This document shows, piece by piece, positions 45,419-55,618 of a stretch of DNA of 64,000 nucleotides (within the stretch, counting starts at the first letter, position 1; each line of letters opens with the position of its first letter). The DNA lies in assembly GCA_024403235.1 (NCBI GenBank), contig JAKSSF010000002.1, forward strand, positions 43,473-107,472, given 5' to 3'. The position numbers and the translations under genes were made by a program. The notes under the pieces were generated by a model, which saw only the letters and a list, made by a program, of their open reading frames with translations, was not told where the DNA came from and made no database searches. This stretch comes from Lachnospiraceae bacterium. GTDB lineage: Bacteria > Bacillota > Clostridia > Lachnospirales > Lachnospiraceae.

Positions 45419-46708
45419 ATGAGTAAGAATTATGCTAAAGAAACCATCTGTGTTCAGTCAGGATGGCAGCCAAAAAACGGAGAACCCAGAGTGCTTCCAA
45501 TCTACCAAAGCACGACTTTCAAATACGAAACCAGCGAACAGATGGGAAGATTATTTGATTTAGAGGAAAGCGGATATTTCTATACCAGATTACAAAATCC
45601 AACCAATGATTATGTGGCACAGAAGATTTGTGAATTAGAAGGCGGGGTAGCCGCTATGTTGACCTCTTCCGGTCAGGCTGCAAACTATTATGCTGTATTT
45701 AATGTTGCAGAGGCAGGGGACCATGTGATTATGTCCTCAACAGTTTATGGTGGAACCTTTAATTTGCTTACGGTAACCATGAAGAAGATGGGAATCGAAT
45801 GTTCTGTAGTTGATCCGGATCTTCCATTAGAAACTTTAAAAACCTATGTAAAACCAAATACAAAATGCGTATTAGGGGAAACCATTGCCAATCCTGCTTT
45901 GGTGGTATTGGATATTGAAAAATTCGCTACATTGGCTCATGATGCAGGTGTGCCGTTAATTATCGATAATACTTTTGCAACCCCTATTAATTGTAATCCA
46001 ATTGCATTTGGTGCAGATATTGTTACCCATTCTACAACCAAATATATGGATGGACATGCAATGTGTGTGGGAGGATGTATTGTAGATTCCGGTAATTTTG
46101 ACTGGATGGCACACAAGGAGAAATTCCCCGGGTTAACCACACCGGATGAGTCTTATCATGGCATTGTGTATGCAGAGAAATTTGGAAGAGCAGCATACCT
46201 TACAAAAGCTACTGTACAGTTGATGCGTGATCTTGGTTCTATTCAGGCACCTCAGAATGCATTCTTGTTAAATGTAGGACTGGAAACATTACCTCTTCGT
46301 ATGGAAAGACATTGCTATAATGCTCAAAAAGTAGCAGAGTTCTTAGAGCAGAATGAAAATGTTGCTTGGGTAAATTATCCGGGATTAAAGAGCAATAAAT
46401 ATTATGAATTAGGACAGAAGTATTTACCAAAAGGAAGCTGTGGTGTTATTTCCTTTGGCTTAAAGGGTGGTAGAGAAGGTGCCAGCAAGATGATGGATTA
46501 TTTGGAACTGGCAGCTATTGTTACTCACGTAGCAGACGCCAGAACCTGTGTATTACATCCTGCAAGTCACACCCATCGTCAGATGAATGACCAGCAGTTA
46601 TTAGAAGCCGGAGTTGCGCCGGAATTGATTCGTCTTTCCGTTGGTATCGAAAATGTAGAGGATATTATTGCAGACTTGAGTCAGGCGATTGAAAAAGCTT
46701 CCAAATAA
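45419..46708 (+). CDS. O-acetylhomoserine aminocarboxypropyltransferase/sulfhydrylase
   Basis: PLP enzyme of the Cys/Met metabolism family that joins O-acetylhomoserine with sulfide to make homocysteine. The 429-residue protein contains the aromatic-rich YFYTRLQNPTNDYVAQKI, ASGQAANYYAVF-like substrate segment, VVLDIEKFATLAHDAGVPLIIDNTFATP, the PLP lysine motif THSTTKYMDGH and HPASHTHRQMNDQQL near the end, as in MetY. It sits alone between yebC and a large membrane protein, 51 bases after yebC. No S-box or other leader is visible. The gene symbol metY would fit but the exact substrate is inferred. Confidence 0.93.
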   Translation: MSKNYAKETICVQSGWQPKNGEPRVLPIYQSTTFKYETSEQMGRLFDLEESGYFYTRLQNPTNDYVAQKICELEGGVAAMLTSSGQAANYYAVFNVAEAGDHVIMSSTVYGGTFNLLTVTMKKMGIECSVVDPDLPLETLKTYVKPNTKCVLGETIANPALVVLDIEKFATLAHDAGVPLIIDNTFATPINCNPIAFGADIVTHSTTKYMDGHAMCVGGCIVDSGNFDWMAHKEKFPGLTTPDESYHGIVYAEKFGRAAYLTKATVQLMRDLGSIQAPQNAFLLNVGLETLPLRMERHCYNAQKVAEFLEQNENVAWVNYPGLKSNKYYELGQKYLPKGSCGVISFGLKGGREGASKMMDYLELAAIVTHVADARTCVLHPASHTHRQMNDQQLLEAGVAPELIRLSVGIENVEDIIADLSQAIEKASK

Positions 46709-46828
46709 AGGAAACATATGTAATTTCAATATTCCCGGGAAAAGGATGTTCTATTTAAAAAGATATTGTTTTTAAAAATTTCAGTTAATTATTATAGTTA
46801 TTTTGCAAGTTAGAAAGGAGAAGATGAA

Positions 46829-49800
46829 ATGGGTGAGAAGAAAAGCTTAGTAGGGTTTATATCATGGATTCTGCTCCTTGTTCTTGTTTTAGGCGGATTA
46901 TTTTTCTCCTTAGGAAGTATGTTGGAAGCAAATCCTGAATTTGTTCCATTGGATCCTGCCATTGCAGTAATTCCTGTATTTGTAGTTGTAGTGGGAATTG
47001 TATTTTTGTTAAGCTTTCTATTTGGCAGACTAACAAAAAATCATAAAATAAAATCAGATGTTGCAGATTCACTAGTCATGCAGTTTGGTGGATTTTTTGT
47101 GTTTCTTGTTTTATTAGATGTAGCTATGATTGCGTTCTGGCTGATTGGATATACGCAAAGCTTTCAGGTTACCGATATTGCCAATATAGATCCTGCATGG
47201 GTTGGTGCGTCTGGAACCTTTAATGCCGCTATTACCAGTGCTACAGGATGGTATCATATTATTTTACATGGGGTGTTTGTGTTACTTGGTAATAAAACTG
47301 AGTTAGTATTTGTTGTCAATATGGCATTTACTGCTTTAGGATTATTATTTACCTATTTGGGAGGACGAAAGCTCTTTGGAAATATTCCTGTTTGGTTTTT
47401 GGTATTTGGCATAGGGCTTTCTACTGCTTCACAGGGAAGTTTACATCGGGCTGATCCAACTGCTTTACTTTTCGCATTAGTTACACTTTTGATTTGGTGG
47501 ATTGTTGGTTTAAATGAATCCAGTAGAAATCCTGATGCTAAAGGAATTTTATCAGTTGCTATTTTAGTTGGTATGCTTTCCGGAATTGGTGTTTATGCAG
47601 ATGGAATCTTTTTGATTGTTGCATTTACAGGCATATATTTATTCTTGCAGGTAAAAGATAATGGAGAAAAAGTAGGCATTGCGCTATCAGCATTAGTGCC
47701 ATTCTTTGTTGGTATTGTTTTTGCATTTGGGTGTCTGATTGCAGCCAATGTTCCCGCAGTTGATACCATTGTCGATGCTTTTCCTGGTTGGGTTCCATTA
47801 CCAGCTACTTTCGTCTCTGTTTCGGCTCAACTGGCTGTAGTAGGAAATGACGGAGTGTCCATATTAGGATTAGCATTATCTTTATTGTATGTATTTCAAT
47901 TTTTGAAATCTCGTCAGGATAAAGGTACTGTTTTAATTTTACCTTGGATTTGTATGGTTGCGTGTTTCTTACTAGGCATTCCATTCTCAGAAGGTTCCAC
48001 TTATTTATACATAGTAGGGTATATTTGGGCGATAGCAGGTATTGGTTTACAGCTTCTTTTTGTAGAACAGGACGGAGAAGAAAGTGATATTCCGGTTATT
48101 TCTAAACCTGTCAAAGAAAAAAAGGAAAAACCTGTTAGAGAAAAGAAAGTAAAGAAAGAAAAAGACGATACTGGTAGCAGTAAAAAAGAAGAAAAACTTT
48201 TAGCAAAAGAAGCAAAAAAACAGGCAAGAGAAGAAGCAGCATTACAAAAGAAAGCTGCCTTAGAAGAAAAGAAAGCTGCTTTAGCAGATAGAATACAAAA
48301 AGATAAATCCGGAAAAGAATCAAAAGAAGAAAAACGACTTCGTAGACAGCAAGAAGCTATGGAACGGGAAGCTGCCTTAGAAGAGCGTAAACAACAGGTT
48401 TTGCGAGAAAGAGAAGAACGAAAGGCTTTAAAACAAGGCATTCCGTTTGAACAACCTGATAATACAGAAATATTTGAAGATTTCACAACAGATAAGAAAA
48501 AAGAAGCTGTTATTGTATCTACAGAATATGATGATTTAGATAATCTTCTTTTTGCGCCTGTTCCGAATACAAAGGTAGAAACGAATCATGTACCTTTAGA
48601 TATTCCTTTAGGCGAAGAGAAAACGCCGGATATTTCTCAAATTTTAGAAATGGATCCCTTAGATTTGCCTAAGGAACCTACAATTTCCAAAATAGAAACT
48701 CCTAGAGAAGTTCCATTTTCTATTGATTTCTTGGAACAAGATCCTTTTGCAGTTAATTTACTTCAGGAAGAACCTGTTACGAATAACAGTCCAAAGGAAG
48801 AAACTTTATCATTAGAGTCCCCGGTTGATTTATTTACATTAGAACAACCAAAAGTAGAATCAATATCTATAGATTTACCGGAAGTAGAGCCATTATCTAT
48901 TATGGATTTGCCGGAAGTAGAGCCATTATCTATGGATTTGCCGGAAGTAGAGCCATTATCTATGGATTTGCCGGAAGTAGAACCAGTGTCTATGGATCTT
49001 CCCAAAGAAGAATCTGTTATTGAATCAGAGGATTCTGTTCAAACGATGAATGGGGAGATTCCTGTTGTACCTATAGAGACAGAGAATAAAATTGGTTCAT
49101 TAAATAAGCCACTTAAAGCCAATGAGCTTCCTGACTTTGCTGATTTCTTAGAGTTCCAAGAACCATATTATGTTGAGGACCCGGAAGAGAAAGAAAATCT
49201 AGAAGAATCAGATAATGCTACTGTTGAAAAAGTTGAAACGACTCAATCCGTTGTAGAATCCGAGAATTTTGAGGAAGAGGAAGAAAGAGATTTAGATTTT
49301 TCTTCAGAAGCATTGGTATTTGATTTAAATCCAAAAGATGATAACGAAATAGAAGTCTTTTCTGCTGATTTTATAGAAGAATTGAAATCGGAAGAAGAAG
49401 ATCCAATTATTGATATTGATGATATTGATGAAAGCCTTTTTGGGGACACAATTCCTGACAAGAAACCAAAGCAACCTGAACCACCTAAGCAAGTAGAAGA
49501 AACACCTTCAGAAGAGGATATTTCTGAAGAAATAGATTATGATTATTTTGAGGATATCGGAGAAGATTTTGGATATGAAGAAGATAATTTCTCCGATAAC
49601 GGAAGTGTTTCTAATAGTTCTGAAAAATCTACTTCACGAGAATCTTTGGAAGAATTTGAGTTTTCAGAAGATATTGGAGACTATGATTATGAGGAGAGTG
49701 CTTCTTTTGAAGAATTTGATTCTGATTCATTGGTAGAGGAAGAATCTGTAAATGCTCCTGAATCTATTAGTGTAGGGGAAGAAATGGATGTAGACTTCGA

Positions 49801-50116
49801 AGACTTTGGTATGGAGGATGCTGAAGAAGTTCAGGTATTGACCATTGATGATGTCCCAGAGGGAATTGCGGAAACTATGGATTTACCTCAGCCAAATGTG
49901 GAGCATTTGAGTTTTGAAGTGACACCATCGAAAGTGGAAGTGATGCCAATGACTACTCTAAATGAAAGTCAGATAGTTGAGAAAACTGTTGAAATTGAAC
50001 CGACAGTATCTGATGTTTATAATACAGAAACTATCATAGCTAAACCGAAGCAAAGAGTAAATATCAGTGACAGGATCAGAAAATCCAGACCAATGAAAAC
50101 ATTTGATGATTTCTAA
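46829..50116 (+). CDS. large membrane protein with acidic tail and tandem repeats
   Basis: A 1095-residue protein of unknown function. The first 400 residues hold about ten to twelve hydrophobic helices (with LHRADPTALLFALV between two of them) of a polytopic membrane domain, reminiscent of GT-C type glycosyltransferases only in layout. Next a lysine/glutamate/alanine-rich coiled-coil (about 430-540), then a long very acidic, disordered tail (about 550-1090) with four copies of a repeat D-L-P-E-V-E-P-(L/V)-S around residues 680-720 (DNA repeat of 30 bp at 48868-48990). The tail ends in a basic RINISDRIRKSRPMKTFDDF-like segment. It is followed by a strong terminator. I cannot name a family. 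Confidence 0.65.
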   Translation: MGEKKSLVGFISWILLLVLVLGGLFFSLGSMLEANPEFVPLDPAIAVIPVFVVVVGIVFLLSFLFGRLTKNHKIKSDVADSLVMQFGGFFVFLVLLDVAMIAFWLIGYTQSFQVTDIANIDPAWVGASGTFNAAITSATGWYHIILHGVFVLLGNKTELVFVVNMAFTALGLLFTYLGGRKLFGNIPVWFLVFGIGLSTASQGSLHRADPTALLFALVTLLIWWIVGLNESSRNPDAKGILSVAILVGMLSGIGVYADGIFLIVAFTGIYLFLQVKDNGEKVGIALSALVPFFVGIVFAFGCLIAANVPAVDTIVDAFPGWVPLPATFVSVSAQLAVVGNDGVSILGLALSLLYVFQFLKSRQDKGTVLILPWICMVACFLLGIPFSEGSTYLYIVGYIWAIAGIGLQLLFVEQDGEESDIPVISKPVKEKKEKPVREKKVKKEKDDTGSSKKEEKLLAKEAKKQAREEAALQKKAALEEKKAALADRIQKDKSGKESKEEKRLRRQQEAMEREAALEERKQQVLREREERKALKQGIPFEQPDNTEIFEDFTTDKKKEAVIVSTEYDDLDNLLFAPVPNTKVETNHVPLDIPLGEEKTPDISQILEMDPLDLPKEPTISKIETPREVPFSIDFLEQDPFAVNLLQEEPVTNNSPKEETLSLESPVDLFTLEQPKVESISIDLPEVEPLSIMDLPEVEPLSMDLPEVEPLSMDLPEVEPVSMDLPKEESVIESEDSVQTMNGEIPVVPIETENKIGSLNKPLKANELPDFADFLEFQEPYYVEDPEEKENLEESDNATVEKVETTQSVVESENFEEEEERDLDFSSEALVFDLNPKDDNEIEVFSADFIEELKSEEEDPIIDIDDIDESLFGDTIPDKKPKQPEPPKQVEETPSEEDISEEIDYDYFEDIGEDFGYEEDNFSDNGSVSNSSEKSTSRESLEEFEFSEDIGDYDYEESASFEEFDSDSLVEEESVNAPESISVGEEMDVDFEDFGMEDAEEVQVLTIDDVPEGIAETMDLPQPNVEHLSFEVTPSKVEVMPMTTLNESQIVEKTVEIEPTVSDVYNTETIIAKPKQRVNISDRIRKSRPMKTFDDF
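48868..48990 (+). repeat. 30-bp tandem repeat, four copies, in the 1095-residue gene
   Basis: Copies at 48868-48897 (diverged), 48901-48930, 48931-48960 and 48961-48990 encode DLPEVEPLS units. A 3-bp insertion separates the first two. The middle copies are almost identical in DNA, so recent expansion by slippage or recombination is likely. Confidence 0.88.
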
Positions 50117-50186
50117 GATTTTTAGGCAGTTAAATGATTTTTAAAATAATATTTTCCCGTATAAAATAAACATATTGGTAAACAAT

Positions 50187-50215
50187 AAGAACAGGCAAAT
50201 TGCCTGTTCTTTTTT
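50187..50215 (+). terminator. strong intrinsic terminator
   Basis: AAGAACAGGCA (50187-50197) pairs perfectly with TGCCTGTTCTT (50201-50211), followed by TTTT. It ends the large membrane protein gene. Confidence 0.92.
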
Positions 50216-50259
50216 GTATCGACAATACTTTATATTAAAAAATTAAAAAGGAAAACAAT

Positions 50260-50997
50260 ATGCAAAAAGTAAGAAAAGAGGGAAAAAAATATGAAGAAGA
50301 GAAAAATGAAAAAGATTATCAAGGAAACAAAGAAAGAGATGAACAAATTAAAGAAACAGGGCAACTCCTTCTTGAAGACAATGGCAAAGAATATAGAATC
50401 CATCTCATAACCATCATTGGTGAAATAGAAGGTCATGATATACTGAGTAGTAATACAAAAACAACTAAATATGAACATGTCTTGCCTAAACTTGCTTCTA
50501 TAGAGGACGCTGCTGATGTAGATGGCATTCTAATATTGTTAAATACTATGGGTGGCGATGTGGAAGCGGGGCTTGCAATTGCCGAAATGATTGCATCATT
50601 AAGTAAACCAACTGTTTCCTTAGTATTAGGTGGAAGTCATTCTATTGGTGTTCCTATTGCGGTTAGCAGTAAATATTCTTTTATTGTACCAAGTGGAACT
50701 ATGGTTGTTCATCCAGTAAGAATGAATGGTATGGTTATTGGTTCTCAAATTACCTATGATTATTTCCAACAAATTCAAGATAGAATTACAAATTTTGTAT
50801 GTAGTCATTGTGGTATAAACAAGAAAAAATTTGAAGAACTATTGTCAGATACAGGAATGATGACTAAAGATATTGGCACTATTTTAGTTGGAAAACAGGC
50901 TGTAGAATGTGGTATTATCAACGAAGTAGGCGGAATAAAAGATGCATTAAAAAAATTAAATAAAATGATAGAAAAATCAAAGGTTAAAAGATTATAA
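50260..50997 (+). CDS. TepA-type ClpP-family serine peptidase
   Basis: A 245-residue protein of the ClpP/crotonase fold. The Lys/Glu-rich N-terminus (residues 1-45) has no signal peptide; the core runs from HLITIIGEIEGHD with ILLNTMGGDVEAGLAIAEMI, the nucleophile Ser128 in GGSHSIGVP and His151 in VVHPVRMNG. This is the TepA/YmfB group, which in Bacillus is encoded just upstream of spoIIIE/ftsK, exactly as here. The group is proposed to degrade membrane-associated or signal peptides; proof is limited. AAAAGG ribosome site precedes the ATG. Confidence 0.85.
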   Translation: MQKVRKEGKKYEEEKNEKDYQGNKERDEQIKETGQLLLEDNGKEYRIHLITIIGEIEGHDILSSNTKTTKYEHVLPKLASIEDAADVDGILILLNTMGGDVEAGLAIAEMIASLSKPTVSLVLGGSHSIGVPIAVSSKYSFIVPSGTMVVHPVRMNGMVIGSQITYDYFQQIQDRITNFVCSHCGINKKKFEELLSDTGMMTKDIGTILVGKQAVECGIINEVGGIKDALKKLNKMIEKSKVKRL

Positions 50998-51007
50998 TGG
51001 CAGAATT

Positions 51008-51048
51008 AAAAGATATCATTTCAGTGTTCGAAATGGTATCTTTTTTTT
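51008..51048 (+). terminator. terminator after the TepA-type gene
   Basis: AAAAGATATCATTTC (51008-51022) pairs with GAAATGGTATCTTTT (51030-51044) with one G-U pair, followed by TTTT. Confidence 0.9.
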
Positions 51049-51059
51049 GCAAAATACTT

Positions 51060-51086
51060 TTGAAATGAATTGAAATATGGTATAGT
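51060..51086 (+). promoter_or_regulatory. probable promoter of ftsK
   Basis: TATAGT (51081-51086) with an extended TGG before it and TTGAAA (51060-51065) 15 bp upstream. Spacing is short but the extended -10 compensates. Confidence 0.4.
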
Positions 51087-51166
51087 AAAACAGTATGGGT
51101 TTTTATGATTTTCTATAGAATATGGGATGTAAATCTGTACATAGATTTTGAAGTTTTAGGAAGTGA

Positions 51167-53896
51167 ATGTTTTACATGGCTAATACAAAGGGCTCAAATT
51201 CCGGTACAAGAAAAAGAACATATAATAGAACCAATAAAACTGCAACGAGGAAAAATGCTGCACCGCGTATTCGTTCTGAAAAAGAAAAGGCAATTAGTAA
51301 TGAAATTACTTTGCTCGTTCTTTTGGTATGCATGGTTTTGCTATTTTTATGCAATTTCGGTGTGATTGGTGTCTTTGGTAATGCTGTTAGCACCTTTATG
51401 TTTGGTGTTTTTGGATTATTTGCATATATTGCACCTGTTGCTATTTTTGTTTCTATTGCATTTATGATATCTAATCCTGATAATTTAAAAGTAAAAGTTA
51501 AGGTAGTTAGCGCATCATTTGCAGTTCTATTTTTTAGTGCCTTATTACATCTCTTTACCGGTAAATTGTCTCAAATGACAGCTTATTCTATTAAATCCAT
51601 ATATCAAATAAGTGCGACTCAAAAAACTGCAGGTGGTATCTTTGGTGGGTCTTTGGCGTATTTCTTTTTCCGTTACATTGGTAAAATTGGCTCATTTTTA
51701 TTTTTGCTAGTACTATTTATTATTTGCATTGTGATTATTACAGAAAAGTCTTTTGTGAATGGCGTTAAGCAAGGGAGTAATAAAGTATATCGTACAGCAA
51801 AGGATGATGCTGCCTATCGTCGTGAACAAGCTAGAACCAGAAGACAGGAAAAAGAACAAAGAAAGGCAGAACGGTTAGAACAAGAAAGACAATCTAAAGA
51901 AGAAAAAAATCGTCTTTTACAACAAGAAGAGGATGAAAAAATTCTTCGTATGGATAAAAAGGTTTCCGGCGTAATGTTAGATACTACCATTCGTGAGCCA
52001 GAGCCTATGAGAAAAGAAAATATCCACGAAATTACTTTACAGGATATAGAAAATACTACTCCTTATGTAGAAGAACGAGTGATAGAACCGGTTTCTATGA
52101 TGGAAGAAAAAGAAGAGTTTGTAGATAATGCAAGACAAGATATGTTTTTATCGAAACCTGGTTGGGAAGAAAAAATTGCTTCCACGCCTACCAAAGCGTT
52201 TCCAAATTCTATGAGTGAAATTACTTTAAATCCGATTCAAAATGAAAGTGTATTTCAGGAAAATAGTTTTGTTTCTGATACATTGATTTCCGCAGAGGAG
52301 GAATATAAAGAAGAATTATATCCGGAAGAGGAGATTCAGCAACAGATTCCGCAAAAGCTACAGCAGCCTAGAAAAGTAGAAAACACACCAAAACAAGTGT
52401 CTACAAGACCTGCAAAACCCAGGCCCTATCATTTTCCACCGATTTCGTATTTGAAGAAAATGACTGGCAATAAAGGAGGGGACTCTGGCAGACAATTACA
52501 GGAAACCGCAATGCGTTTGCAGCAAACCTTAAAGACTTTTGGTGTGAATGTTACCATTACCGATATAAGCAAGGGTCCCGCTGTTACTCGATATGAAATG
52601 CAGCCGGAGGTTGGGGTAAAGGTTAGTAAAATCGTATCTTTGGCAGATGATATAAAACTGAATTTGGCTGCTACAGATATTCGTATAGAAGCGCCTATTC
52701 CAGGAAAAGCTGCGGTAGGCATTGAGGTCCCTAATAAAGAAAATTCAGCAGTAGGTTTAAGAGAATTAATTGAAAGTAAAGAATTTCAGGAATTTCCTTC
52801 TAAACTTGCTTTCGCAGTAGGAAAAGATATTAGTGGCAAGGTTGTGGTTACAGATATCGCTAAAATGCCCCATATGTTAATTGCTGGGTCTACCGGTTCC
52901 GGTAAATCTGTCTGTATTAATACTTTGATTATGAGTATTTTATATAAAGCGAAACCGGATGAAGTAAAACTGATTATGGTGGATCCTAAGGTGGTAGAAT
53001 TAAGTGTTTATAATGGCATTCCACACTTAATGATTCCTGTTGTAACTGATCCTAAAAAAGCAGCGGCAGCACTGCACTGGGGTGTTGCGGAAATGACAGA
53101 CCGTTATCAAAAATTTGCAGATTTTGGGGTAAGAGATCTGAAGGGATATAATAAGGAAATTGAAAATCGTATCGCAAGAGGGGAAGCCGAAGAATCTCAA
53201 AAACTACCACAAATTGTTATTATTGTTGATGAGTTAGCAGACTTAATGATGGTAGCACCGGGAGAAGTAGAGGAATCCATTTGCCGCTTGGCGCAGTTAG
53301 CTCGTGCTGCCGGGATTCATTTGATTATAGCAACCCAAAGACCTAGCGTAGATGTTATTACTGGCTTAATTAAAGCTAATATGCCTAGTAGAGTGGCTTT
53401 TGCAGTAAGTTCCGGTGTTGATTCACGAACCATATTGGATATGAATGGTGCGGAAAAACTGCTTGGTAAAGGAGATATGTTATTTTACCCCCAGGGATAT
53501 CCCAAACCGGCTCGTGTACAAGGATCCTTTGTTTCCGATGAGGAAGTTTCTGATATTGTTGATTTCTTAAAGAATCAGGCTATTGGAAATGTGTATGATG
53601 AAGCGGTATTGGAATCCATTCAAAAAGCAGGGGCTTCCGGTGGTAGTGGTGCTGGTAGTGATGGCGGCAATGAAAAGGATGAATACTTTATAGAAGCTGG
53701 AAAGTTTATTATTGATAAGGATAAAGCTTCTATTGGTAGGTTACAAAGTGTCTTTAAGATTGGTTTCAATCGTGCAGCCAGAATTATGGATCAGTTGGCA
53801 GATGCCGGCGTGGTAGGGGAAGAAGAAGGCACGAAACCACGAAAAGTACTGATGAGTATGGAACAATTTGAAAATTACATAGATGAATTTTATTAA
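51167..53896 (+). CDS. ftsK: DNA translocase FtsK/SpoIIIE
   Basis: A 909-residue septal DNA pump. Four N-terminal transmembrane helices (about residues 45-190) are followed by a charged Glu/Lys/Arg linker (about 200-430), the RecA-like motor with Walker [10 protein letters not shown] and Walker [14 protein letters not shown], then [16 protein letters not shown] and a C-terminal winged-helix gamma domain ([29 protein letters not shown]) that reads DNA polarity. The linker is longer than in SpoIIIE of Bacillus but the motor is normal. The start could also be the Met nine bases later (51176). Whether it serves cell division or sporulation (spoIIIE) cannot be told here; both are possible. Confidence 0.95.
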   Translation: MFYMANTKGSNSGTRKRTYNRTNKTATRKNAAPRIRSEKEKAISNEITLLVLLVCMVLLFLCNFGVIGVFGNAVSTFMFGVFGLFAYIAPVAIFVSIAFMISNPDNLKVKVKVVSASFAVLFFSALLHLFTGKLSQMTAYSIKSIYQISATQKTAGGIFGGSLAYFFFRYIGKIGSFLFLLVLFIICIVIITEKSFVNGVKQGSNKVYRTAKDDAAYRREQARTRRQEKEQRKAERLEQERQSKEEKNRLLQQEEDEKILRMDKKVSGVMLDTTIREPEPMRKENIHEITLQDIENTTPYVEERVIEPVSMMEEKEEFVDNARQDMFLSKPGWEEKIASTPTKAFPNSMSEITLNPIQNESVFQENSFVSDTLISAEEEYKEELYPEEEIQQQIPQKLQQPRKVENTPKQVSTRPAKPRPYHFPPISYLKKMTGNKGGDSGRQLQETAMRLQQTLKTFGVNVTITDISKGPAVTRYEMQPEVGVKVSKIVSLADDIKLNLAATDIRIEAPIPGKAAVGIEVPNKENSAVGLRELIESKEFQEFPSKLAFAVGKDISGKVVVTDIAKMPHMLIAGSTGSGKSVCINTLIMSILYKAKPDEVKLIMVDPKVVELSVYNGIPHLMIPVVTDPKKAAAALHWGVAEMTDRYQKFADFGVRDLKGYNKEIENRIARGEAEESQKLPQIVIIVDELADLMMVAPGEVEESICRLAQLARAAGIHLIIATQRPSVDVITGLIKANMPSRVAFAVSSGVDSRTILDMNGAEKLLGKGDMLFYPQGYPKPARVQGSFVSDEEVSDIVDFLKNQAIGNVYDEAVLESIQKAGASGGSGAGSDGGNEKDEYFIEAGKFIIDKDKASIGRLQSVFKIGFNRAARIMDQLADAGVVGEEEGTKPRKVLMSMEQFENYIDEFY

Positions 53897-53916
53897 AAAT
53901 AAGGGAGGAAGTAGAA

Positions 53917-55587
53917 GTGAAAACAGATATTGAAATTGCACAGGAAGCTGTTTTGGAGCCTATTGTGAATGTGGCTGCAAAGTTAGATATGACTATGGAT
54001 GAATTGGAATTATATGGGAAATATAAAGCCAAAATATCCGATGAATATATGCAGAAGATTCAAAACAATGAAAATGGTAAATTGATTTTGGTTACTGCTA
54101 TTAATCCTACTCCTGCAGGAGAAGGAAAAACCACTGTTTCTGTTGGATTAGGACAGGCTCTTAACCATATTGGTAAAAAGGCCGTAGTAGCCCTTCGTGA
54201 GCCTTCTTTAGGGCCTTGCTTTGGTATCAAAGGTGGTGCTGCCGGTGGTGGGTATTCACAGGTAGTTCCTATGGAAGATTTGAACTTACATTTTACCGGT
54301 GATTTCCATGCCATTACTTCTGCAAACAATCTTTTGGCGGCACTTTTAGATAACCATATTCAACAGGGCAATGCATTAGGCATTGATCCCAGAAATATTG
54401 TTTGGAAACGTTGTTTGGATATGAATGATCGTGTGCTTCGTAATGTGGTTATTGGTCTTGGTGCTAAGGCAGACGGTACTGTAAGAGAAGATCATTTTGT
54501 GATTACTGTTGCATCTGAAATTATGGCTATTTTATGCTTGGCAGATGATATGGAAGACTTAAAAAGACGCCTTTCTCGTATTGTAGTTGCTTACAATTAT
54601 GCCGGAGAACCTGTTACTGCCGGAGAATTGCAGGCAGTAGGTGCTATGGCTGCATTACTAAAAGATGCATTGAAACCTAACCTAATTCAGACTTTAGAGC
54701 ATACACCTGTTTTAGTTCACGGTGGACCATTTGCAAATATTGCTCATGGTTGCAACAGTATTCGTGCCACAAAAACTGCATTAAAGATGGCGGATTATGT
54801 TGTAACAGAAGCAGGTTTTGGCGCAGATCTTGGAGCAGAAAAATTCTTTGATATTAAATGCCGTATGGCAGGTTTACAGCCTGATGCAGTGGTATTGGTA
54901 GCGACTGTTCGTGCATTAAAATACAATGGTGGAGTTCCAAAAACAGAATTAAATACAGAGAATCTGGAAGCCTTAGAAAAAGGTATTGTAAATTTAGAAA
55001 AACACATTGAAAACTTACATAAATTCGGTGTTCCGGTAGTAGTAACCTTAAATTCATTCCTTACGGATACTGAAGCAGAGCTTGCTTTTATCCAAAAATT
55101 CTGCGAAGACAGAAATTGTGAATTTGCTTTGGCTAAGGTTTGGGAAAAAGGTGGCGAAGGCGGTGTAGAGCTTGCTGAAAAAGTGTTAAAAACAATGGAA
55201 GAAAAAGAAAGTAAGTTCCAGGTTCTTTATCCAAATGAAATGCCTTTAAAAGAAAAAATTGAAACTGTTGCAAAACAAATATATGGTGCTGATGGTGTGG
55301 AATTTGCACCTGCTTGTGTGAAACAGTTAAAGAAATTGGAAGAATTAGGATTTGGATCATTTCCTGTTTGTATGGCAAAAACCCAGTATTCTTTCTCTGA
55401 TGATGCGACTTTATTGGGAAGACCAAGTGGATTTAAAATTCATGTAAAAGATGTTTATGTAAGTGCTGGTGCAGGTTTTTTGGTTGTGCTTACAGGTGCT
55501 GTAATGACTATGCCTGGATTACCAAAACAACCTGCAGCGTATAATATTGATGTCAATGCAGATGGTAATATTACTGGATTATTTTAG
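53917..55587 (+). CDS. fhs: formate-tetrahydrofolate ligase
   Basis: ATP-dependent formation of 10-formyl-THF from formate and THF; in anaerobes it supplies C1 units for purines and is part of the Wood-Ljungdahl pathway. The 556-residue protein has the nucleotide-binding [23 protein letters not shown] near residue 55, [24 protein letters not shown] and C-terminal [16 protein letters not shown], the classical FTHFS sequence signatures. It starts at a GTG (53917) with GGGAGGAAG upstream, 20 bases after ftsK. Normal length and ends. Confidence 0.97.
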   Translation: MKTDIEIAQEAVLEPIVNVAAKLDMTMDELELYGKYKAKISDEYMQKIQNNENGKLILVTAINPTPAGEGKTTVSVGLGQALNHIGKKAVVALREPSLGPCFGIKGGAAGGGYSQVVPMEDLNLHFTGDFHAITSANNLLAALLDNHIQQGNALGIDPRNIVWKRCLDMNDRVLRNVVIGLGAKADGTVREDHFVITVASEIMAILCLADDMEDLKRRLSRIVVAYNYAGEPVTAGELQAVGAMAALLKDALKPNLIQTLEHTPVLVHGGPFANIAHGCNSIRATKTALKMADYVVTEAGFGADLGAEKFFDIKCRMAGLQPDAVVLVATVRALKYNGGVPKTELNTENLEALEKGIVNLEKHIENLHKFGVPVVVTLNSFLTDTEAELAFIQKFCEDRNCEFALAKVWEKGGEGGVELAEKVLKTMEEKESKFQVLYPNEMPLKEKIETVAKQIYGADGVEFAPACVKQLKKLEELGFGSFPVCMAKTQYSFSDDATLLGRPSGFKIHVKDVYVSAGAGFLVVLTGAVMTMPGLPKQPAAYNIDVNADGNITGLF

Positions 55588-55618
55588 TGTAAAATCCTAA
55601 GAAAGGAATGTTCTCTTC

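Noticed and set aside
48763..49005. Antisense reading frame with GSTSGKSID-type tandem repeats
   Set aside because: It is only the reverse-strand shadow of the DLPEVEPLS-coding repeats in the 1095-residue gene, has no ribosome site and no independent codon logic.
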